Virus record (IMG/VR): IMGVR_UViG_3300032282_000391
Span: 1 to 22,572 of that record
Strand: one strand, 5' to 3'
DNA length: 22,572 nucleotides
From: a virus
The position numbers were made by a program, and so were the translations under genes. The notes beneath the pieces were generated by a model that saw only the letters and a list, made by a program, of their open reading frames with translations, was not told where the DNA came from and ran no database searches. Positions 6,477-14,208 of this stretch are shown here, in pieces (the stretch's first letter is position 1; every line of letters begins with the position of its first letter).

Positions 6477-7085
6477 ATGATAAAGTTCAAGGAGTTTATC
6501 GCAGAAGACGTTAGTGGTAGCTTGTCGGTATTCGATATCGACGACACACTATTCAGCACAACAACGCAAGTCCTGGTTAAAAAGGACGATAAGGTTGTAG
6601 AAAAGCTAACTCCAGCAGAATTCAACGTATACAAGCTAAAGGACGGTGAGGAGTTCGACTTCGCTCAGTTTCGTTCGTCAAAAGTGTTCGCAGACACAGC
6701 AAAGCCAATTGATACTGTATTCAAGACCGCTAAGAAGATGATTAATCGTTTTCGTGCGCATCCGAATAAGCGCATTATAATTTGCACTGCGCGAGCAGAT
6801 CTAGACGACAAACATCTTTTCCTTGATACGTTTCGTAAGTATGGATTTGACGTCAGTCAAGTACACATCTATCGCGCAGGGAATATCAAAGCTCCTGGCG
6901 CAGAAGCAAAGAAGCAGATTGTTCGCGATCAGCTCAAGGCTGGTAAGTATCAGGTAGCTAGAATGTTCGATGACGCTAAGGCTAATCTAGATAAGTTCAT
7001 TGAGCTTCATCTAGAGTTTCCTAAAGTGAATTTCGAAGCATTTCTGATTCACGAAGACGGACGCATCACGAGGTATAATGGCTAA
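6477..7085 (+). CDS. HAD-superfamily phosphatase with capsid-targeting-like N-terminus
   Basis: A 202-aa protein. HAD motif I is FDIDDTLF at residues 19-26 (nucleophile Asp20, Asp22). Motif II is IICTAR at 101-106. A Lys-rich helix around 135-148 can supply motif III, and motif IV is MFDDAKAN at 163-170. The small or absent cap fits nucleotide or 3'-end phosphatases, such as the phosphatase half of T4 polynucleotide kinase, but the substrate is not determined. The first ten residues, MIKFKEFIAE, closely match the T4 internal-protein targeting peptide MKTYQEFIAE, with Glu10 at the expected gp21 cut site. The late promoter and terminator upstream place it in the virion-stage programme. The frame extends upstream to 6453, but the motif and promoter set the start at 6477. 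Confidence 0.88.
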   Translation: MIKFKEFIAEDVSGSLSVFDIDDTLFSTTTQVLVKKDDKVVEKLTPAEFNVYKLKDGEEFDFAQFRSSKVFADTAKPIDTVFKTAKKMINRFRAHPNKRIIICTARADLDDKHLFLDTFRKYGFDVSQVHIYRAGNIKAPGAEAKKQIVRDQLKAGKYQVARMFDDAKANLDKFIELHLEFPKVNFEAFLIHEDGRITRYNG

Positions 7086-7091
7086 TTTTTT

Positions 7092-7099
7092 TATAAATA
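7092..7099 (+). promoter_or_regulatory. T4-type late promoter (TATAAATA) for the 391-aa gene
   Basis: Exact TATAAATA between the HAD gene and the His-rich gene. Initiation near 7105 gives a leader of about 28 bases with an AGGT ribosome site at 7124-7127. Confidence 0.8.
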
Positions 7100-7132
7100 G
7101 GATAAGTCGTTTCACAGGCCATTAGGTAAATA

Positions 7133-8308
7133 ATGATTTCTTTCAAAAGATTCATAATCGAACAACAAACGAGCGAGGACCCTGATCCTACTCGTCATCA
7201 CGTCGAAATGTATATGTCTCCACAGGGACATAGAGTTATTCGCGTTATGAAATCAGATTCATCTGAACGACCAGACGATTACGAGCAGAGCTATCATCCT
7301 ACAGAAGATAAAGATAACCCCGACGAACCTACTGATGATTCTACACCTCCAGATGATTCAGGACCTGATAGAGAACAGGATCCAAATAATGGTGAAACTA
7401 AGATCGGCTTGAGAAAAGAACCTATCGAAATAAATCCTAAGCTCAGAGAACAAAAAGAAGTAATCGTAGAAGGTAAGCCTTACAATCCGAACGAACCTCA
7501 AGACACGCTCGGTGGTGATTCACATAAGATGTTATCACAATTTCATCCATCTTCGTGGGATCATCATACGATAGCTAAAGAGTTCCATAAGCATTTACAT
7601 AAGAACGGATACTATATGCATACGCCAACTCATCCTCTTGTGATGAGTCCAAAAGATCAGGCGTTTAAAAGCGGATTCAAAAGAAAACAAAGAGAAGTTA
7701 AGGGTTTACCTCCAGATCCTACTCATGAAGTTCCGCATCACGACGGTTCTATTAATAGAAAAGTTGACCCTAAGTCTAAAGTAGGAACAATGGGTAAGTT
7801 TGTTGCTCTGTGGAGTTCACAGAAACATCTTCCTAGTGAAAAGCAAAATCCGTCAGGAGTATCTACTAAGATATACACTAAAGATAAAAAAGAAATAGGC
7901 AAGCAGCACGAAAGAGATAGTCATGTAGTCGTGAACAACGATTCTGAAACTAAACACTCAGCTGGACCAGAACACAATCGTTGGTTCATTCGCGCGGGCG
8001 AAATCCGTAAAATTCCTCCTGGAGGAATAAGCGCACCTACGGGAACGAAAGGCGCCATAAAACATTATGGCAACGATTACGATTCCTATATCAAAGACAG
8101 ATATCATAACGTGCCTCAGCATCATAAAGACATTGTAGATTATCATAACGATAAGACTTCAAATTCTACACCAGAACAGAAGAAAAAGGTTATGGATTTT
8201 GTTCAAAAAAGCCATCCTGAATTTCACGATTTGCATCAATCGGGTAAGTTGACAACAAAGAAAAAAGTAGCAGGCGAAAAGAACCAACAACCTCATTTTG
8301 TGAAGTGA
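7133..8308 (+). CDS. His- and Pro-rich protein with capsid-targeting-like N-terminus, function unknown
   Basis: A 391-aa, very hydrophilic protein. It starts MISFKRFIIE, matching the T4 capsid-targeting pattern with Glu10. Residues 45-90 are an acidic Pro/Asp-rich linker. KEPIEINPKLRE at 95-106 reappears almost unchanged at the C-terminus of the 489-aa EF-hand protein; it ends in LRE, a gp21-type cleavage pattern. The rest (about 120-391) is rich in His and Lys with no motif I can assign, though GPEHNRWFIRAGEIRKIPPGG (about 280-300) looks like a folded core. The late promoter, targeting peptide and position next to HAD and ligase-like genes suggest a packaged internal protein. DNA becomes more AAA/AT-rich towards its end. 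Confidence 0.75.
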   Translation: MISFKRFIIEQQTSEDPDPTRHHVEMYMSPQGHRVIRVMKSDSSERPDDYEQSYHPTEDKDNPDEPTDDSTPPDDSGPDREQDPNNGETKIGLRKEPIEINPKLREQKEVIVEGKPYNPNEPQDTLGGDSHKMLSQFHPSSWDHHTIAKEFHKHLHKNGYYMHTPTHPLVMSPKDQAFKSGFKRKQREVKGLPPDPTHEVPHHDGSINRKVDPKSKVGTMGKFVALWSSQKHLPSEKQNPSGVSTKIYTKDKKEIGKQHERDSHVVVNNDSETKHSAGPEHNRWFIRAGEIRKIPPGGISAPTGTKGAIKHYGNDYDSYIKDRYHNVPQHHKDIVDYHNDKTSNSTPEQKKKVMDFVQKSHPEFHDLHQSGKLTTKKKVAGEKNQQPHFVK

Positions 8309-8315
8309 TAGTAAA

Positions 8316-9647
8316 ATGTCAACATTAGCAGCAGGAGAATTACTTAAACACGATTATCGTATTGCAGCTTTTCTGCTGAAATACAAGAAAGGTGACGCAT
8401 TCGAAACGGTCAGCGGTAAAAAGGTGAAATTCATGTATGATGAAGATATCGCTGCAGCTGTCAAAAAGAAAAATTCTAAAGTAATAAGTGCTTCATTTCT
8501 AATAGCAACGAATAAAAAAGACAGATATAAATTCAGTGACCTAAAGAAAACTGATGATTTCAAACCTGTAACCAAAAATCCGAAGAAAACAGAAACAGGC
8601 GATAAAGTTCCACCACTTGGTTATGTTGCTGAAGGCGTAATTATGGCTTCTATGTTGGCAAGATTTGTTAACAAAGCACAGGCAATAAGCGACTCTGACG
8701 TTGTTACTATGATAAAAGCAATCAAATCAGCTCCTGATAAAGGTGATCAAAAATCTGTACTTAAAGTAGTGAAAATGCAATCAGCAAACAAAAATCCAAA
8801 ACTGTTTGATACAATCATAGCAGAAGTAGGTTTAGCTAAAAACTATTATAAATTTTTGGTTGATCCTAAAAGCTTAACAGTTCTTAAGCCTTATATATCT
8901 GGTGCTGTCACGTTTGCGAACAGCATTACAGTTAGAAAATGGGCTGATTTGTTTTATGAAAACGACCAAGAAAACAAAATTGTAATCATGGGAACAGGTA
9001 TTTCTGGTCAGTCTGAAACGAAAGCCGACGTAGAAGTTTATGCTGGCTTGATAAGAGATATAGAACTGAATAGAATAAACCTAGACGTTTCTGTCAAATC
9101 TAATGACATCAAACAATTTGGTCAAGTATCTGGATCTGAGTTTGAAAAACAGTTATATCTATGGGAATCATTATTATCCATAAACATAAAGAGTAAACAA
9201 AAAGAATACAACAAATTTGCTGCTGAAGCCAAACTTGATGAAGCGATCACTCTTGCATACGAATACGCAGCTGCAGAATTCAATAAGCAAACGAAAGCTT
9301 TAAAAATTAAAAATGTTGTTGATGGGTTGGTTTTCCATGCAACGAAAAATCGCGAAACAACAACAGTCAGTCTTAATAAAACAGGTGCATCATTATATAA
9401 ACCATCAGAATTAAAAATGAGATTTGCGAACTATAAACCGAAAGATATAACTGCTGATGTTTGGATGGGTGTAGATAAGAATGATCCAACTAGAAAACTA
9501 CCTAGATTGGTTATCTATGTTGACGGAGAAAAACTATTACAAGTTAGAAATGGCAGCACGGCTAAATCTAATGGTGAACGATATGTTCGAAACTATATAG
9601 AAGGTGAAAGCTTATACTTTTCAATTATTGCTGAAGATTTCAAATAA
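8316..9647 (+). CDS. 443-aa protein, possible PD-(D/E)XK nuclease-like
   Basis: No certain family. Residues 100-120 (GYVAEGVIMASMLARF) form a helix with Glu107. Around 230-275 the pattern SGQSETKADVEVYAG, then LDVSVKSN, then KQFGQVSG resembles the strand-turn-strand core of PD-(D/E)XK nucleases: Asp238, then SVK ending in Lys261, with Gln267 and Gln270 after. The usual acidic residue two before the Lys is Ser, which is atypical, so activity is uncertain. Its base composition is clearly more AT-rich than its neighbours and most lysines are AAA, hinting at later acquisition. It starts eight bases after the 391-aa gene with only a weak ribosome site, so it probably shares that late transcript. 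There is no targeting peptide. Confidence 0.7.
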   Translation: MSTLAAGELLKHDYRIAAFLLKYKKGDAFETVSGKKVKFMYDEDIAAAVKKKNSKVISASFLIATNKKDRYKFSDLKKTDDFKPVTKNPKKTETGDKVPPLGYVAEGVIMASMLARFVNKAQAISDSDVVTMIKAIKSAPDKGDQKSVLKVVKMQSANKNPKLFDTIIAEVGLAKNYYKFLVDPKSLTVLKPYISGAVTFANSITVRKWADLFYENDQENKIVIMGTGISGQSETKADVEVYAGLIRDIELNRINLDVSVKSNDIKQFGQVSGSEFEKQLYLWESLLSINIKSKQKEYNKFAAEAKLDEAITLAYEYAAAEFNKQTKALKIKNVVDGLVFHATKNRETTTVSLNKTGASLYKPSELKMRFANYKPKDITADVWMGVDKNDPTRKLPRLVIYVDGEKLLQVRNGSTAKSNGERYVRNYIEGESLYFSIIAEDFK

Positions 9648-9677
9648 TAAGCACACCACTATAAAGAGGAGATAACA

Positions 9678-9803
9678 ATGATTGAATCACTATTCTGGCT
9701 TGCAGTAGGAACGTTCGTAGGATGGAACTTCCCTCAACCTAACTTCGCTAAGAAGATCCAAGGATGGGTTGTAGAACTATACAAAAAGAATCCTACTAAC
9801 TGA
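9678..9803 (+). CDS. 41-aa conserved hydrophobic peptide
   Basis: A short gene with a strong ribosome site (AGAGGAGATAACA) directly before ATG 9678, ending at TGA 9801-9803. The product begins MIESLFWLAVGTFVGWNFPQP. That is a short membrane-compatible helix with the FW...G.F.GWN..PQP pattern, followed by a basic amphipathic tail. Peptides with this pattern recur in marine T4-like phages, from memory. A single-span or membrane-associated role is likely; a holin or anti-holin function is possible but unsupported. A weak late-type box (TATAAAGA, 9660-9667) lies just upstream. Confidence 0.75.
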   Translation: MIESLFWLAVGTFVGWNFPQPNFAKKIQGWVVELYKKNPTN

Positions 9804-9857
9804 CCCCTGCGCACATTTGCTATTATATGGTGTAAAAGCAGATTTGTCAAGACTTAT

Positions 9858-9865
9858 TATAAATA
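9858..9865 (+). promoter_or_regulatory. T4-type late promoter (TATAAATA) for the ligase-like gene
   Basis: Exact TATAAATA. Initiation near 9871 would give a leader of about 73 bases. That leader contains the second copy of the 18-base repeat but starts inside the 5' arm of the first hairpin. Confidence 0.8.
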
Positions 9866-9866
9866 A

Positions 9867-9898
9867 GAGAGCAGTTAGGCTACGGCAATCCTGCTCTC
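9867..9898 (+). other. RNA hairpin in the ligase-gene leader
   Basis: A perfect eight-pair stem, GAGAGCAG (9867-9874) with CTGCTCTC (9891-9898), encloses a 16-base loop TTAGGCTACGGCAATC. There is no T run, so it is not an ordinary terminator. The same loop sequence recurs 37 bases downstream. Confidence 0.7.
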
Positions 9899-9928
9899 GA
9901 ACTATTTGCGGTTAGGCTACGGCAATCC
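9874..9928 (+). repeat. 18-bp perfect direct repeat, two copies
   Basis: GTTAGGCTACGGCAATCC occurs at 9874-9891 and 9911-9928, 37 bases apart. The second copy can also sit in a hairpin loop: TTTGCGG before it pairs with CCCACAAA after it, with one mismatch. The unit is conserved exactly while the flanking stems differ, suggesting the loop is the functional part. Confidence 0.85.
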
Positions 9929-9943
9929 CACAAAGGAAGTATT

Positions 9944-11125
9944 ATGAAGGGTTTCAAGACGTATATGAGGGAAGCTGCGTTCTCTGCTGAAGAGGATAAG
10001 TCCCACTATACGCATATCGAAGATGAGATCTACGTTTTAGGCGTAGGATCCATCAGAAAGATTAGCGAATACTTTCATGACCTGATTAAGGGCATTCCTG
10101 AAACTGTAAATCAAACTAAGATCGACGGCGCTCCAAGTATCTTCTATGGATATCAGAACGGCAAGTTCTTCGTAGCAACTAAGTCTATCTTTAACAAAGA
10201 TCCGAAGATCAATTTTACGAACGAAGATATTGATGTTAATCACGGACACGCTCCTGGGCTTGTAGCTAAACTAAAGCTCGCTCTAGAGTATCTTCCCTCA
10301 ATCACAAACAACAAAAACGAAATCCTTCAAGGCGATATGATGTTCGCCAAGGTTGATCTGAGAAAGACCAATATCGAAGGAATCCCTCACTGGTTGTTCA
10401 AGCCAAACACAGTGACAAACGCAGTTCCCGTCAATTCTGATTTGGGTCGCGAGATCGCTCGCGCTGCTATTGGATTCGCTCCTCATACGAAATACAACGC
10501 ATCTGGTAGCCGTGTCACGATTCAAGCTCGCGATATGAAAAAGAACGCTCATGTGTTCCTAATGCCTATTGATGCTCCTTCGCTTGGAGACGTAGGACAT
10601 CTACAGACGTTCATCGGTCAGATCGATAAGCTTCTCGCTTCACTTTCGAAAGATGATCTTGGATACGTCTCTACGCCTGAGATGAATCCTCACTTCCTTG
10701 CTTATGCCAACTATGTCATTCGTAACAACAGCATTCAGTCTTATTCTGGATTCGTTGATTATATGAAACAGAAGCTTCAAAAGGAAGTCGACAAGGCTAA
10801 GAGCGTAGATGGTAAAGCTAAGAAGCAAAAGATTCTAGACGACATGATTAGCGGCGTTGAATCAAACAAAACGATTATCAATAACGTTCTTTCTGTTCAC
10901 AACAAGATTGGTGATATCAAGGATAAGATTATCGACGAACTTGATACGTATCAGCCTATTCGCAGATACTTCGAAAATGAGTTTGGTGGATTAGTAAAAA
11001 CAAATCCAGAAGGATATGTGCTTCTCGGTAAACATGGTACTGCAAAACTTGTGAAGCGTCGCGTCTTCAGTATGCAGAACTTTGCTGCTGGAGCATTCAG
11101 AAAGGCGGCAGCGAAAGATGAGTAA
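9944..11125 (+). CDS. Ligase-like covalent nucleotidyltransferase (KxDG) with capsid-targeting-like N-terminus
   Basis: A 393-aa protein beginning MKGFKTYMRE, which fits the targeting pattern with Glu10. The ordered motifs resemble ATP-dependent DNA/RNA ligases. Motif I is KIDGAPSIF at residues 59-67, with Lys59 as candidate adenylated residue. GKFFVATKS (73-81) follows, a motif III-like LQGDMM lies at 128-133, a motif IV-like EGYV at 356-359, and a motif V-like KLVKR at 368-372. Residues 270-340 form a helical insertion rich in Lys. Marine T4-like phages carry homologues usually labelled only as unknown, from memory. Enzyme activity is inference from motif order. The start has AAAGGAAG upstream, and the stop overlaps the next gene by eight bases. 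Confidence 0.72.
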   Translation: MKGFKTYMREAAFSAEEDKSHYTHIEDEIYVLGVGSIRKISEYFHDLIKGIPETVNQTKIDGAPSIFYGYQNGKFFVATKSIFNKDPKINFTNEDIDVNHGHAPGLVAKLKLALEYLPSITNNKNEILQGDMMFAKVDLRKTNIEGIPHWLFKPNTVTNAVPVNSDLGREIARAAIGFAPHTKYNASGSRVTIQARDMKKNAHVFLMPIDAPSLGDVGHLQTFIGQIDKLLASLSKDDLGYVSTPEMNPHFLAYANYVIRNNSIQSYSGFVDYMKQKLQKEVDKAKSVDGKAKKQKILDDMISGVESNKTIINNVLSVHNKIGDIKDKIIDELDTYQPIRRYFENEFGGLVKTNPEGYVLLGKHGTAKLVKRRVFSMQNFAAGAFRKAAAKDE

Positions 11126-13865
11126 GTCTGTTGTAGTTCTTCCTCTAGGTAGATTTCAACCTCCGCACAAGGAGCATAAGAATCTCGTTGATGCTGTGCT
11201 GAAACTAGCAAAGCAAACACACAGTGACGCCAAGATATTCGTTTCGCGCACAGTCGATAAGAAAAAGAATCCGCTGACTCCACAGGAAAAGATTAAGTAT
11301 CTGAACAAGATGTTTCCTGGACACAAGGGTCTGTTCGATATGCCGCCCGCTTCTACTCCTACTATGATTGGTTCTCTCGCTGAACTATCTGGTAAGTACG
11401 ACACGGTTCATATCGTATTGGGTGACGACAGAGTTGATGCTACAGAAACGCTCGTTAACAAGTACAATGGAAAAGATTTCACGTTCGAAAAGATTGTTGT
11501 TCATTCGCGTCATTCGATTATCAATACTCGTGTTGGTGATGCTGACGGCGTACACGCTTCGGATATTCGTAAGTGGGCTCAAGAAGGCGACTTCGATAAA
11601 GTTCGAGCCGAGATGCCTGAGAATATGTCAGATGCAGACGTAAAAGGAATTATGCGTTTGATTCAGACACGACTAGGAAAGAAGGAAATGAAGGAAGAAG
11701 TAAATCCTCTCGATGAAGTCTTTGCTCAACTCATGTTCGAAGAAGCAGATGAAACTGATTTAGACATCACTCTTCCTTCCGACGCAGAAATCAAAAAGCA
11801 ATTAGATCGTATGTCTAATGATGAATTAGATATGCAAGATGACGACTGGATGGTAGCTGATCTTATCGCTGGTCCAGAAGTCTGGGACGAAAAGGGTGAG
11901 AAAGTAGATGCGCATGAAGCTTTGTCTATTCAAACTCGTCAGAAACGTTCACAGCGTTTTAAAGCTATGTCAAAGCGTTTGGCTAAGATGCGTCAAATCA
12001 AATCGAAGCAAATGCCACAGGGTCAACGTCTTCGTATGAGAGCCCGCAAAGCTGCTCTTATGATGCTTCGCGCACGTGCTACTGGTAAGAAGAACTTGGA
12101 TTATGCTTCTTTGTCTCGTGGACAAAAAATTGCAGTTGATAATGCTCTTATGCAGCGTTTCGGAAAGCGTCTCAAAAACACTGTAGATGCTTATGCCAAA
12201 CGCATTCTCCCTAGAATCCGCTCGAAAGCTCAGGATTCAGTTAAAAAGGCTCGCGATATGAAAGAATCATACGTCAACGAAATATTTTCTCAGAGCATTT
12301 TCAGCGATAAGAAGAAGAGCAAAGAAGGTACGCCACAAGATGTTGCTAACGATAAAATTCAAGCAGCACAGCGTGGCGTTTCCGTAAAAGACTGGGAAAA
12401 GACTAAGGCTGATAAGAAACACGATTCTCCGTTGAATGTTGATGGACAGAAGTTGGATACCTTAGATACTGATCCTATGCTGAACGATCGCCTTGCGCCA
12501 AATCCAAAGCAAGGACACCTTAATGTCCACATGAAAAAGACTCACGTCTACGGTAAAGCATTAGACGATTCATATAATCCTTCGATAGAAGAAGGTCGTA
12601 AGTCTGCTTCCGATAAAGATGCTCGCGATGCTGGTGACACGAACATTATCTATCAGATGCGTAAGACTATTAACTCTCGTGGCGAACACGAAACTGTTTT
12701 TGCTGATGGACATAAAGCGCATATCTCAATCAACGACGCAAAGAAACTTCTTGCTAAGTTCGAAGCACTTCGTTTGCCTGCTGATAAGCATAAGTTCACT
12801 ATCGCTGCTGGTGCTAGTGCTAAGAGTTTCCACGACGTAATGGCTCACGGTATTCCAAAGGATAAGCCTAAGATCAGTCTTGGCGGAAAGACATTCAAAG
12901 AATTCTACACAGCTGGAGGCAACACTCGCGCTGTATCTCCTTATGATAAGGATGAGCCTCCTGGTGTTCGTAACATCGGCGAAGTTGCTAAAGACGAAGA
13001 TCGTCCTACTGATCCAAATCAATCACGCCCACTGAGTCAGAAGATGGATTTGCTTCTTCGTCTTGGTCTCGTAGATCAGGAAGAACTACAGAAGTATCGT
13101 CGTGCGTTGCGTTCTAGCAAGAAATTTGCTCTCCAGAGTCCTCAGATGCGCGAGAAGCTTGCTGATTTGCTAGACAAGCTGATTGATCTAACAACTAAGG
13201 ATGCCGCAACTTACTCTCGCGTGCGATACAACGTAACAACGAAAGAAGCTGTATCGCTTATGCGTAAGGCTGAATATTCAGGCGTTGATATCGAAATCAT
13301 TCAGGAAGTATTCGCACGTGGTCTAGAAGAAAACGATGATGTCAATAAAGCATTCGCTCGTGTGAACTCGTTCATCGCTGGTGGATTCGCAGCTAAGTTG
13401 GATGAAGATCTAACGGAAGACGGAAAAGGTTACAAGAACCCAACTGGTGGCTTGACTCAAAAAGGTCGTGATCATTATAATAATCAAACAGGCGGTCATT
13501 TAAAGGCGCCAGTTACTACTCCTCCATCAAAACTAAAAGCTGGTAGTAAAGCGGCTGGTCGTCGTAAGTCATTCTGTGCTCGTATGGGTGGCGTCGAAGG
13601 ACCAATGAAGAAGCCTAACGGCGAACCAACTCGTAAGGCACTAGCATTGCGTAAATGGAACTGTCGCAGCGAAGATACTCAGGTTGATGAGAAGCGTGGA
13701 TTGTGGGATAATATCCATGATAAGCAAAAGCGCATCAAGAGCGGTTCTGGTGAGCGTATGCGTAAGCCTGGATCTAAGGGCGCACCAACTGACGCAGCTT
13801 TAAAAGCTTCACAAACTGAAGAACTCGATCGCGCATTCGAAGCTCATATTGATTCAATTAAATAA
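11118..13865 (+). CDS. 915-aa multidomain protein: N-terminal HxGH nucleotidylyltransferase plus virion-type modules
   Basis: Residues 1-185 form a nucleotidylyltransferase domain of the NMNAT/cytidylyltransferase type. GRFQPPHKEH at 11-20 matches GRFQPxHxGH, except that Glu replaces the Gly before the last His, and HASDIRKWA (146-154) fits the ISxxxxR site. Next come an acidic linker (about 190-260) and a strongly basic helical domain (about 270-395). A middle region is followed by a helical domain (about 640-780). Near the C-terminus, KGYKNPTGGLTQKGRDHYN and RRKSFCARMGG match a phage domain of unknown function (I recall DUF6321; not certain). The start at 11118 overlaps the ligase-like gene by eight bases, so the two are coupled. 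Likely a large virion or core-associated protein. Confidence 0.8.
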   Translation: MSKSVVVLPLGRFQPPHKEHKNLVDAVLKLAKQTHSDAKIFVSRTVDKKKNPLTPQEKIKYLNKMFPGHKGLFDMPPASTPTMIGSLAELSGKYDTVHIVLGDDRVDATETLVNKYNGKDFTFEKIVVHSRHSIINTRVGDADGVHASDIRKWAQEGDFDKVRAEMPENMSDADVKGIMRLIQTRLGKKEMKEEVNPLDEVFAQLMFEEADETDLDITLPSDAEIKKQLDRMSNDELDMQDDDWMVADLIAGPEVWDEKGEKVDAHEALSIQTRQKRSQRFKAMSKRLAKMRQIKSKQMPQGQRLRMRARKAALMMLRARATGKKNLDYASLSRGQKIAVDNALMQRFGKRLKNTVDAYAKRILPRIRSKAQDSVKKARDMKESYVNEIFSQSIFSDKKKSKEGTPQDVANDKIQAAQRGVSVKDWEKTKADKKHDSPLNVDGQKLDTLDTDPMLNDRLAPNPKQGHLNVHMKKTHVYGKALDDSYNPSIEEGRKSASDKDARDAGDTNIIYQMRKTINSRGEHETVFADGHKAHISINDAKKLLAKFEALRLPADKHKFTIAAGASAKSFHDVMAHGIPKDKPKISLGGKTFKEFYTAGGNTRAVSPYDKDEPPGVRNIGEVAKDEDRPTDPNQSRPLSQKMDLLLRLGLVDQEELQKYRRALRSSKKFALQSPQMREKLADLLDKLIDLTTKDAATYSRVRYNVTTKEAVSLMRKAEYSGVDIEIIQEVFARGLEENDDVNKAFARVNSFIAGGFAAKLDEDLTEDGKGYKNPTGGLTQKGRDHYNNQTGGHLKAPVTTPPSKLKAGSKAAGRRKSFCARMGGVEGPMKKPNGEPTRKALALRKWNCRSEDTQVDEKRGLWDNIHDKQKRIKSGSGERMRKPGSKGAPTDAALKASQTEELDRAFEAHIDSIK

Positions 13866-13905
13866 ACTACATATCAATGGAAGACAATGTTAAGGAGAAA
13901 TGAAT

Positions 13906-14208
13906 ATGTCTGATGAACTGATTACCATTATTGCTTTTGTCGTTGTTGCTTTAGGTATCGGATGGTATATGTGGCCTAAGCAAAAGATAGAGGAACCAAA
14001 GCTAGATCCTGTTTTGGAACCAGCCCCTACTCCTGTTGTTGAGGAAGTAAAGCCTGCGCCAGTTGCTTCACTAGAACCAGTTGTTGCTCCTGAGCCAGTT
14101 GTTGAAGCTCCGGCTCCGGCTCCAGAACCAGTCAAGGTCGAAGCTCCAGTAGCTGCACCAAAGGCAAAAGCAAAGAAAGCGCCAGCTAAGAAAGTTACAA
14201 AGAAATGA
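13906..14208 (+). CDS. Single-span membrane protein with Pro/Ala-rich stalk and Lys-rich tail
   Basis: A 100-aa protein: MSDEL, one membrane helix (about 6-24), then a 55-residue Pro/Val/Glu/Ala stalk with repeated EPV and APAP units, ending in a KAKAKKAPAKKVTKK tail. The stalk resembles TonB-like extended spacers and the tail resembles histone H1 or HU-type tails that bind nucleic acid. The ATG at 13906 is preferred because AAGGAG lies eight bases before it; the ATG at 13900 is too close. The stop overlaps the Dps-like gene (ATGA), so the two are made together. Function unknown. Tethering DNA or polyanions to a membrane, or minor virion DNA binding, are possibilities. Confidence 0.75.
   Translation: MSDELITIIAFVVVALGIGWYMWPKQKIEEPKLDPVLEPAPTPVVEEVKPAPVASLEPVVAPEPVVEAPAPAPEPVKVEAPVAAPKAKAKKAPAKKVTKK

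Noticed and set aside
9874-9928. CRISPR-like repeat
   Set aside because: Only two 18-base copies, each within a hairpin loop, with no further spacers or cas genes.
13890-14135. Gly/Ser/Thr-rich minus-strand frame
   Set aside because: It is the complement of the Pro/Ala/Val stalk of the membrane protein at 13906, so the low complexity is a by-product.
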